From: Corallococcus macrosporus
GTDB taxonomy: Bacteria; Myxococcota; Myxococcia; Myxococcales; Myxococcaceae
DNA: 64,000 bases
NCBI RefSeq assembly: GCF_017302985.1
Contig: NZ_JAFIMU010000006.1
Location: 186,001-250,000, forward strand
Reading direction: 5' to 3'
Shown here: in pieces, positions 7,164 through 64,000 of the stretch
Position numbering within the stretch: the first letter of the stretch is position 1
Layout: every line of letters begins with the position of its first letter
The notes under the pieces: generated by a model
The model's input: the letters and a program-made list of their open reading frames with translations, nothing else
What the model was told of the DNA's origin: nothing
Database searches by the model: none
Position numbers and translations under genes: made by a program

Positions 7164-10100
7164 TCCGCGCCCTCCTTTCCGCGCTCCTGCTGACCCCGCT
7201 GCTCGCCCAGGCGGGTGGACTCAGTCAGCTCTGCACGGACGTGCTCAGCCAGGACAAGCAGCCCGCCTTCCAGGCCAGCGGCTTCGACACGAACCAGTCG
7301 GTCCTCATCACCCGGGAGAGTCCGCCCCGGCTCCAGCTCAACACCAACCTGACGGTGCTGGACCCCGAGCGCATCTACTTCCCGTTCGATCAACACGTCA
7401 CCATCAGCTACGTGTTCGAGTCCGCTGGCGCCTCGCACGCCCTGGGCTACCTGTACCTGGACGACGTGAAGGCGCGCGGCTACGCGGACGCCAACGGCAA
7501 CCTCGTGGATGCCAATGGCAACGGCATCCTCGACCTGCACGAGGACCTGTACAACCTGGCGCCTACCAGCGGCTCCCGCGCGCGGCCCTATATCGGGCCC
7601 GCCGCCGCCTCGGGCACGCCCAACCGCCGGTGCAACGTGCCGTTCACGTCGGGCGGCTTCACCTACAACCAGCCCGAGCTGGCGATGAACGGGAGCTGCG
7701 CCTCGACGTTCAGCTCCCAGCAGAGCGTGAAGGACGCGCGGCCGGGACAGACGGGCAACACCATCAAGGTCGACCTCGTGGGCAGCACGATGGGCGGCGC
7801 GCCCACGTCGCCCGCGTTCTCCGACCGTGGCGTCTTCGACTACATCCCCAACCTGCTGGAGCCCGCGGATCCCCGTAACAACAAGCTGGGGCTGGGCCGG
7901 ATGGTCTTCCTCTTGTCCGACGACGACACGGACACGAGCGCGTTCAACAACATCCCTCCGGTCGCCGACTCGAGCGCCACCGCCGACGGCGTCCCCGACT
8001 ACGACGTCTCCCGCTACGACGCCAACGGCCTGCAGCGCGCCACCAACCCGGACCCGGGCATCACCGCGTACGACCGCACGGTGGACCTGGGACAGATTGA
8101 AGGCGGCAAGGAGGTCGTCTTCTTCCTGGTCGTCTTCTACGACGCGACCCACGCTCCTTCCACGTCGGGCGGCACCGTCTTCCCGTGCCTGCGCCGCGAC
8201 TCGGATGACAAGTGCACGCTCCACCTGCGCACCTCCGTCTCCGTCTTCTTCTCCAAGGCGGCGTGGAACCTGGACCAGAACGCCGTGGGCGGCACGACGA
8301 CGGCCGAGCGCAACATCGGTTGCAGCTACAACTCGAGCTGCAACCCGAGCAGCCCCTCCACGAGCAACGGGGCCTGCGCCGTGGCCGGCAGCAGCCAGCT
8401 GCTCTGTGGCTGGCTGGAGGGCCCCAAGAGCAACGTCAACTCCACGCTGGGCCGGTTGAACACTCCGGCCTACGGCAACCTCAACATGCCCATGGAGAAG
8501 GAGTCCATCCCCCGGCCCGCCAACAACCGCATGGCCCACGTCATCATGGGCGCGCCGAGCACCGACCCGTTCCGGTGGATCCTCGGGTTCGAGGACCTCA
8601 ACGGCGGCGGTGATCGCGACTTCAACGACGTCGTGTTCATGATCAACAAGGAGAACGGCGGCGGCGTCCGCTCGGGCACCGTGTCTGGCGACATCTCCCC
8701 GGACATCGCCGAGGACTTCACCATCACCAAGGTCCGCTTCCGGCGGCAGGACGACCTCGCGCCCGCCCCGCGCACCTGCTCCGGTGGCGCGCCGTGCTGG
8801 TCCGAGGAGCTGCCCGGCGCGTGCCGGCCTGCCGGTGGACCGCTGCCCACCATCCGTTATTCCGTCGCGGTGGACTGCCGCGTCTGCGCCGCGGGCGTCT
8901 GCACGCGCAACCCCAACCCCACCTGGTATCCGGTGGAGTTCCCCAATACGTCGCCGCCCACGCAGGAGGTGGAGCTGGACATGCTGGCGCTGGGCTTCAC
9001 CGGCTCGCAGCTGTGCTGGAAGGCGGACATCACCAGCCCGAACGAGCGGTGCCGTCCCGTCATCGACAACGTCGACGTGGGCTACCAGGCCGTGCGCGCC
9101 GGCACGTACGCACGCGCGTCGCCCTCCACCTTGGGCAACGCCCTCGTCTGGGGCGCGAACGAGACGCCGGGACGCGGCTGGGGTCAGGGATGGACGTCGC
9201 CCGGGTATGCCGGCATGCCCGCCGCCAGCCAGCGGGCCTACGACGGCACCACGGACCTGGCGGTGCGCGGGCACCTGTACTTCCGCTCGCTCTACGACCC
9301 GGAGGCCCCCACCCGGACGAACGTCGTCGAGCGGTGGAACGGTGGACGCGTCATGGCGGTCGCGTTCGCGCAAGGCCGGGATCCCGCCTCCCGCCGCCTC
9401 TTCACCCTGGACGCCTCGGGGATGCGCACGGAGGTCCAGACCGCCGCCGCCGACAACGCCTCCACCAGCCCGCTCTTCCCCGACAGCCTTTGTGATCAGG
9501 TGGTCAACGGCCGCTACGTCTACGACCTGAACAACGACGGGACGTGCGGCACGCCCACCCATCCGTTCAAGCGGATCGACGACGACACCAACGACCGGGC
9601 CTTCCTGCGCGAGTGGCTGTACGGCTGGGAGGACCTGCACACGCCTGGCCCCGCGAACGTGCGGCGCGCCTGGCCGGTGGGCGGCATCAACCTGTCCACC
9701 GTGGCGCTGGCCGTGCCGCCGTTCTTCGACGCCTGGTACCAGGGCGCCCGCGCCGCGGAGCGCGACCAGTACCGCAAGAACTTCATGGAGCCGCTGAAGG
9801 AGCGCCGAACCGTCGCCTACGTCGGCACGGTGAGCGGCTACCTGCACGCCTTCGACGCGGGCGCGTTCCGCACGGGTGCGCGCGATGGCTGCCTGGATCA
9901 GGAGCAGCAGCGCGGCTACTTCGCGCCGACCGCATGTGGGGCGCGCACGGTGCCGAGGGACTACGGCACCGGAGAGGAGCAGTTCGCCTATCTCCCGAGG
10001 CTGTTGCTCGAGCGCTACGTCAACCGCTACGCGCGATTCCTCGGCTCGGGCAACCTGCCGCGCCCGCAGGTGGATGCTTCGCCCACCATCGCCAACGTGG

Positions 10101-11365
10101 ACTTCGGTGTGCCCGGCAAGCCCGCGTGGACGCTGTCCGGTACGCCCTCGCGGACGCAGGGCGCCAAGACGGTCCTGGTCTCCGCCACGGGCAAGGGAAG
10201 CCCCGCGGTCTTCGCGCTCGACGTCACCCGGCCGGACCTGCCCGCGCAGTTCCCGCTGCCGCTCTGGGAGTTCAGCTTGGCGGACGGTGCCGTGCAGCAG
10301 TCCTTCACGGACGCGCGCAACGCGGATCGCTCCACGCCCAAGAGGGTGAAGCTTCCGGACGACTCCGGCTCGCGGCACGCCCCCAGCGTGGTGCGCCTGG
10401 CGTGGGGCGCTTCCCGCGGCCCCGTCTGGAGCGCCGTCGTCGGCACGGACTACGTGCCGAGCTCGGGCCGGGCGGGCACGCTCTACCTGCTCGACATGAA
10501 GACGGGGCGCCCGCTGGACCTGGGCACGGGCGGCCGCATGGCAGGTGTCATCACCCTGGATGACGGTTCGGGCATCGCTGGCGAGTCCGCGATGGTGGAC
10601 CTGGATCAGGACGGCACCTACGAGGTCCTCTACGTCCCGACCACCGCCGGCCGCGTGTACCGCATCAACCTGGACCGGGTGGACACGAGCGCGCCGCTCG
10701 GCGCCCAGGTGAGCCGCTGCCGCGTGGCGGACGCCCCGGTAGACGTGTCGTTGAGCAGCAGCGCGGCCAGGTCCCAGGACCAGAGCTACCAGCAGCTCTA
10801 CTCGAACCTGGCGGTGAAGGTGGTGGACTCCAGCACCGGTCCCATCGTGCGCTTCTACTTCGGCACGGCGGACAACCCGGACGAGTCCTCGGACGGGCCC
10901 GCGGACAACACGCGCTACCAGTACCACCTGCTGGGCTACGAGGATCCGGATCCCACCGGCGCTCGGGGCTGCGTGGCGCTGTCACCGCTCTGGGTGAGGC
11001 CGCTGGACGCGGGGCAGGCGGTGTGGGGCGGCGTGTCGCTCTCCCAGGACAAGGTCTACGCCACCACGGCGGTGGGCAAGGCCGCGGACATCTGTAGCCT
11101 GAGCAGCACGGAGAGCGGACGGTTCTACGCCGTGGGCCAGCTGAACACCGGAACGCTGGCGCCGGAGACGTCGAGCGCGGCCCTCCAGGGCCACGGCGTC
11201 AGCGCGCCGGTGGTGCACGACGAGCACCTCTTCGTGCTCACCGCTGACGGAAAGATGCTGATGGTGGGCGGAGACGCCTGGAACAACGACACCGGAAGCG
11301 CCGGGGCCACTCGCTCGCGGGTCCTGCTCTGGGAGTCCGTGCCCGAAGGGAGGATGCCGAAATGA
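7160..11365 (+). CDS. pilY1: PilY1 tip adhesin/assembly protein of type IVa pili
   Basis: A 1401-aa secreted protein with a Sec signal peptide (residues 1-18, ending AQA). The N-terminal half has an Asp/Asn/Gly-rich loop (about residues 108-126, DANGNGILDLHED) and a DUF4114-like motif (GFEDLNGGGDRDFNDVVF, about 474-492). The C-terminal half is the conserved PilY1/PilC beta-propeller: YVGTVSGYLHAFDA, then an LVSATGKGSPAVFALDVT segment, and a calcium-loop D1147-L-D1149-Q-D1151-G followed by YEVLY. PilY1 sits at the pilus tip, promotes priming of assembly and acts as an adhesin, with calcium binding needed for function. GAAGGAG precedes the start, which overlaps the tfcP stop. N-terminal halves vary between paralogues and probably set surface specificity. 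Confidence 0.9.
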   Translation: MIRALLSALLLTPLLAQAGGLSQLCTDVLSQDKQPAFQASGFDTNQSVLITRESPPRLQLNTNLTVLDPERIYFPFDQHVTISYVFESAGASHALGYLYLDDVKARGYADANGNLVDANGNGILDLHEDLYNLAPTSGSRARPYIGPAAASGTPNRRCNVPFTSGGFTYNQPELAMNGSCASTFSSQQSVKDARPGQTGNTIKVDLVGSTMGGAPTSPAFSDRGVFDYIPNLLEPADPRNNKLGLGRMVFLLSDDDTDTSAFNNIPPVADSSATADGVPDYDVSRYDANGLQRATNPDPGITAYDRTVDLGQIEGGKEVVFFLVVFYDATHAPSTSGGTVFPCLRRDSDDKCTLHLRTSVSVFFSKAAWNLDQNAVGGTTTAERNIGCSYNSSCNPSSPSTSNGACAVAGSSQLLCGWLEGPKSNVNSTLGRLNTPAYGNLNMPMEKESIPRPANNRMAHVIMGAPSTDPFRWILGFEDLNGGGDRDFNDVVFMINKENGGGVRSGTVSGDISPDIAEDFTITKVRFRRQDDLAPAPRTCSGGAPCWSEELPGACRPAGGPLPTIRYSVAVDCRVCAAGVCTRNPNPTWYPVEFPNTSPPTQEVELDMLALGFTGSQLCWKADITSPNERCRPVIDNVDVGYQAVRAGTYARASPSTLGNALVWGANETPGRGWGQGWTSPGYAGMPAASQRAYDGTTDLAVRGHLYFRSLYDPEAPTRTNVVERWNGGRVMAVAFAQGRDPASRRLFTLDASGMRTEVQTAAADNASTSPLFPDSLCDQVVNGRYVYDLNNDGTCGTPTHPFKRIDDDTNDRAFLREWLYGWEDLHTPGPANVRRAWPVGGINLSTVALAVPPFFDAWYQGARAAERDQYRKNFMEPLKERRTVAYVGTVSGYLHAFDAGAFRTGARDGCLDQEQQRGYFAPTACGARTVPRDYGTGEEQFAYLPRLLLERYVNRYARFLGSGNLPRPQVDASPTIANVDFGVPGKPAWTLSGTPSRTQGAKTVLVSATGKGSPAVFALDVTRPDLPAQFPLPLWEFSLADGAVQQSFTDARNADRSTPKRVKLPDDSGSRHAPSVVRLAWGASRGPVWSAVVGTDYVPSSGRAGTLYLLDMKTGRPLDLGTGGRMAGVITLDDGSGIAGESAMVDLDQDGTYEVLYVPTTAGRVYRINLDRVDTSAPLGAQVSRCRVADAPVDVSLSSSAARSQDQSYQQLYSNLAVKVVDSSTGPIVRFYFGTADNPDESSDGPADNTRYQYHLLGYEDPDPTGARGCVALSPLWVRPLDAGQAVWGGVSLSQDKVYATTAVGKAADICSLSSTESGRFYAVGQLNTGTLAPETSSAALQGHGVSAPVVHDEHLFVLTADGKMLMVGGDAWNNDTGSAGATRSRVLLWESVPEGRMPK

Positions 11366-11883
11366 GGACGCGGAAGCTCGCGGCACGCAGAGGCGTCGCG
11401 CTGCTGGAAACGATGGCGGCGTCGGTGGTGCTGCTCCTGGGGTTAATGGCGGCCATGGCGATGATCCAGCAGAGCAACCACGCCAGCCGCCGGACCCTCA
11501 CCGCCACCCAGGCGCAGACACTGGCGGAGCAGACGCTGGAGAACCTCGTGTCCCAGGGCTGCACGCGCGCACCGCCGTGCGGGAACATCGCCGCGCTGGA
11601 CGGCAGCCGCTCCAAGGTGTGGCAGACGGCGGCCGGGGCGGTGCTCACGACGCGGCCTGCGGCGTCCATCGTCGCGCGCGAGTATGAGATCGCGGTGGAC
11701 GTGGATGGCTCCGTCCAGGCGGGCCTCAACGAGAACAGCGCCGTCGGCGTGCCGGCCGTGGACCGGTCACTGCGAGGGATGGGATCCGGCAACCTCGTCA
11801 ACGTGCGGGTCAGCGTCAGCTGGGTGGAGCCCGCCCGGACCGGACGCCAGGTGGTCGTCCTCCAGACGCGGATGGCGCCATGA
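11362..11883 (+). CDS. pilV: PilV-like minor pilin
   Basis: A 173-aa class III prepilin with leader MRTRKLAARRG, cleavage before VALLE (Glu at mature position 5), and a hydrophobic helix through VVLLLGLMAAMAMIQQ. The following AxxLAEQTLENL segment is typical of PilV. GGGAGG lies about 10 bases before the ATG, which overlaps the pilY1 stop (ATGA). It is expected to join the PilX/W/FimU tip complex. The family label rests on the helix sequence and operon position; the globular half is poorly conserved. Confidence 0.8.
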   Translation: MRTRKLAARRGVALLETMAASVVLLLGLMAAMAMIQQSNHASRRTLTATQAQTLAEQTLENLVSQGCTRAPPCGNIAALDGSRSKVWQTAAGAVLTTRPAASIVAREYEIAVDVDGSVQAGLNENSAVGVPAVDRSLRGMGSGNLVNVRVSVSWVEPARTGRQVVVLQTRMAP

Positions 11884-13070
11884 GACGCGGGCCTTCTGTC
11901 CGGCGTGGCTTCACGTTGCTGGAGCTCATGATCGGCTCCGCGCTGTCCCTCGTGTTGCTGGCGATGGCCCTGGGCGCCAGCGTCCAGCTCCAGCGGCGCT
12001 CGGTGCTCGAGCAGCAGACGATGCTCGCGCAGGTCACCGGGCGCGCGCTCAAGGAGTTCCTCGTCACCGAGCTGTCCCGCGTGGGCGCCGGCATGGGGAA
12101 CGCGACGCTGGTGTTCTCCCAGGGCGACGTGCGCCAGGGCCTCACCGTGTGGACGGCGCCGGACCTGTCGCTGGGCCGTCCGCCGCTGCTGGCCGCGGAT
12201 CCGGGCTTCGCGCTTCCCCCCACGGGCGGGCCGTATGCGGGCATGGCCTCGGACGCGCTGCAACTCTGGTGGGGCGACAGCCGGGGGATGATTGCGTTGG
12301 ACGACTGCGCCGGTGGAAAGGCCTACCGGGTTCGCGAGGGAGGCGCGGAGCGCTTCTGCACGGCGCCCGCGCCCGCCACGGAGCTCCAGCCCGTGACGGG
12401 GCAGACCACGCCCGCGTTCCTCGTCAACGCCAGCCAGGTGTTGGCCTGCCACGTGGAAGTCAGGCAGGTACAGGCGGCCACCCAGGAGGTCACCGCCATC
12501 GCGGGCACCGGGACGCTGCGAATCCAGAGCGGTCCCTGCGCGGACGCTCAGGCGGCCCTGTGGGAGGAGCCGGGCTGGTTGCTGATGCGGGCCCAGGGTT
12601 CTTCGTACCGGGTGAACTGGGCCACGGGTGATCCGGTCCTGGAGTACCTGCCCGCGGGGGCCACGACGTGGACGACCGTGAGCCGCGATGTCGAGCAGCT
12701 GAAGGTCCGGCAGGGCCTCATCGATCTGTCCCAACCGCAGCGACCCCTGCGGTGGTTCCCGGACGCTGCGGCCGGGAGGCCCGGGGTCGACGGCTGCACC
12801 CTCACCCAGGCGGCGTGCGCGGTGGACACAGGGCCCACCGATGCTCCCGAGGCCGCACCCACGTCGGATGCGGAGCTCCGTCGGATCCTCCAGGAGCGCG
12901 TGCGGTCCGTCGAGGTGACGCTCGTGGTCCGCTCGCCCCGTCGCGACCTGAGCGCCGTCCAGGCGGGCACGACCGATGACGAGGGCTTTCCCAAAGACGG
13001 CTACCGCCGCCGCACGCTCACGTTCCGGGTCAGCCTCCGGAACCAGGCCGTCGCCGGGCGGGTGCCATGA
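11880..13070 (+). CDS. pilW: PilW-like minor pilin
   Basis: A 396-aa prepilin with leader MRRGPSVRRG, cleavage before FTLLELMIGSAL (Glu5 present), and a hydrophobic helix to about residue 40. The length and the large C-terminal domain fit PilW, the biggest of the four minor pilins. The start overlaps the pilV stop (ATGA) and the stop overlaps the next gene in the same way, indicating coupled translation. It is expected in the PilY1-containing tip complex. Confidence 0.82.
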   Translation: MRRGPSVRRGFTLLELMIGSALSLVLLAMALGASVQLQRRSVLEQQTMLAQVTGRALKEFLVTELSRVGAGMGNATLVFSQGDVRQGLTVWTAPDLSLGRPPLLAADPGFALPPTGGPYAGMASDALQLWWGDSRGMIALDDCAGGKAYRVREGGAERFCTAPAPATELQPVTGQTTPAFLVNASQVLACHVEVRQVQAATQEVTAIAGTGTLRIQSGPCADAQAALWEEPGWLLMRAQGSSYRVNWATGDPVLEYLPAGATTWTTVSRDVEQLKVRQGLIDLSQPQRPLRWFPDAAAGRPGVDGCTLTQAACAVDTGPTDAPEAAPTSDAELRRILQERVRSVEVTLVVRSPRRDLSAVQAGTTDDEGFPKDGYRRRTLTFRVSLRNQAVAGRVP

Positions 13071-13744
13071 CCGGGCTCCAGGGCTCGCGCGAGGTCTCCA
13101 TGCGTGGCGCACGAGGAATGACGTTGCTGGAACTGATGGCGGCCCTGGCGGTGTTCGCCGTCGTGACGACGCTGGCGGTGTCGGGGATGAGCAGCAACCT
13201 GGCGCGCCGGCGCGAGAGCGGCACCACGCGCGAGCTCGAGTCCTCGGCGATGCAGGCGCGGCAGCGGGCCCAGGCCACGAACCAGCCCATCCGCTTCGTC
13301 GTGGAGGCGAACGTGACGCTGGCGAATGGGACCGTGGGCACCGTGGCGCGGTGGGAGCGGCCCCGGTGCGACAACACCTGGGACAGCGACTCCTGCCCCG
13401 CCACGAGCTGCGTGTCGACGACGTGCCGGCAGAACCCGTCGTGCTGCGACGAGGTGGGCGAGGACATCGCGCTCCCCCCGTCGATGAACGCCTCCAGCGT
13501 GAGCGGACTGTGCTTCCTGCCCACGGGACGGGCCGTGCGCGCCGAGGGCGACCTGAGCTGCCTGCGCTCCAGCCGTGGACGGCCTGACACGCTCGCGGCG
13601 GCCACGCCCGGGACGTTGACGATCACCTATTCGTCCGGGCGTGTCCCCACACTGCTCCGCGTCGAGGGGCTCACCGGCATGGTGAGCACCCTCGACTGCG
13701 ATGCGCCGTCCGCGAGCGCGTACTCGGGGAAGGGCTGTCCGTAG
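13067..13744 (+). CDS. fimU: FimU/GspH-like minor pilin
   Basis: A prepilin with the cleavage context GARG before MTLLELMAALAVF (Glu5 present), in the GspH/FimU class that links the tip complex to the pilus. Two starts are possible: ATG 13067, which overlaps the pilW stop and gives 225 aa with a 17-residue leader, or ATG 13100, which has GAGG five bases upstream and gives the more usual 6-residue leader MRGARG. The globular domain contains many cysteines (TSCVSTTCRQNPSCC), unusual for FimU and suggesting disulfide stabilisation. The TAG stop lies inside a hairpin shared with the convergent NRPS stop. Confidence 0.82.
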   Translation: MTGLQGSREVSMRGARGMTLLELMAALAVFAVVTTLAVSGMSSNLARRRESGTTRELESSAMQARQRAQATNQPIRFVVEANVTLANGTVGTVARWERPRCDNTWDSDSCPATSCVSTTCRQNPSCCDEVGEDIALPPSMNASSVSGLCFLPTGRAVRAEGDLSCLRSSRGRPDTLAAATPGTLTITYSSGRVPTLLRVEGLTGMVSTLDCDAPSASAYSGKGCP

Positions 13745-13754
13745 CCGGCTCCTG

Positions 13755-13760
<6 letters not shown>
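13739..13760. terminator. Hairpin spanning the convergent fimU and NRPS stop codons
   Basis: CCGTAGC (13739-13745) and GCTACGG (13754-13760) form a perfect 7-bp stem with an 8-base loop. Each arm contains a TAG stop codon, fimU on the plus strand and the giant NRPS on the minus strand. No U-tract follows on either side, so intrinsic termination is uncertain; it could still act as a bidirectional transcript-end or stability element. Confidence 0.45.

Positions 13761-64000
<50,240 letters not shown>

Noticed and set aside
6932-10927. 1331-codon minus-strand open frame opposite tfcP and pilY1
   Set aside because: Shadow of pilY1; no signal peptide or recognisable domain, and the plus-strand gene has clear PilY1 motifs and a strong ribosome-binding site.

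Overview
The window is GC-rich DNA from a delta-type social bacterium, most likely a member of the Myxococcaceae (Myxococcus/Corallococcus/Pyxidicoccus group). The evidence is a PilY1/minor-pilin operon with an embedded cytochrome c of the kind described in Myxococcus xanthus, a very large colinear NRPS, and myxobacterial-style Cys-rich secreted proteins. The species cannot be fixed from the sequence alone.

Layout. (1) 1-3377, plus strand: four tightly packed genes for a membrane isoprenylcysteine-methyltransferase-like enzyme (5' end outside the window), a membrane fatty-acid desaturase, a CapA-like metallophosphatase and a haem-oxygenase-fold diiron enzyme. They look like one operon for modifying a lipid or small molecule of unknown identity. 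(2) 3399-5628, minus strand: a small secreted eight-cysteine protein, an unrecognised helical 480-aa protein and tRNA-Arg(CCT) with a clear promoter. The Cys-rich gene is visibly less GC-rich than its surroundings. (3) 5957-13744, plus strand: a type IVa pilus tip operon, pilX-tfcP-pilY1-pilV-pilW-fimU, mostly joined by ATGA overlaps. It is preceded by a sigma-54-like -24/-12 element and palindromes that could bind an activator. (4) 13755-64000, minus strand: two NRPS genes joined by an 11-bp ATG/TGA overlap. The upstream gene is incomplete, running off the window at 64000. The downstream gene is a single 43.6-kb ORF of 14,529 aa.

The NRPS. In order of synthesis the window holds the last codons of an epimerisation domain, two modules (Asn; Phe-like) and a C-terminal docking tail. 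The second protein then follows with an N-terminal docking region, a C-A-T-E module and twelve C-A-T modules, ending in a thioesterase. Adenylation codes read from the sequence suggest: [D-residue]-Asn-Phe(like)-D-Ile/Val(like)-X-X-Asp-Orn-Ala-Ala-Gln-Leu(like)-X-Ala-X-Ala-TE. Both DCL-type condensation domains sit immediately after E domains, so the architecture is self-consistent. The product is a peptide of at least 16 residues that I cannot match to a named compound. Repeated modules (an X-Ala-X-Ala bimodule duplication, and a 546-bp perfect repeat between two Ala modules) show that the line grew by internal duplication and gene conversion.

The NRPS and the pilus operon converge. Their stop codons are 10 bp apart and both lie in the arms of one hairpin, which marks the 3' edge of the biosynthetic cluster. 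No tailoring, export or resistance gene is visible at this edge; the rest of the cluster must lie beyond 64000.
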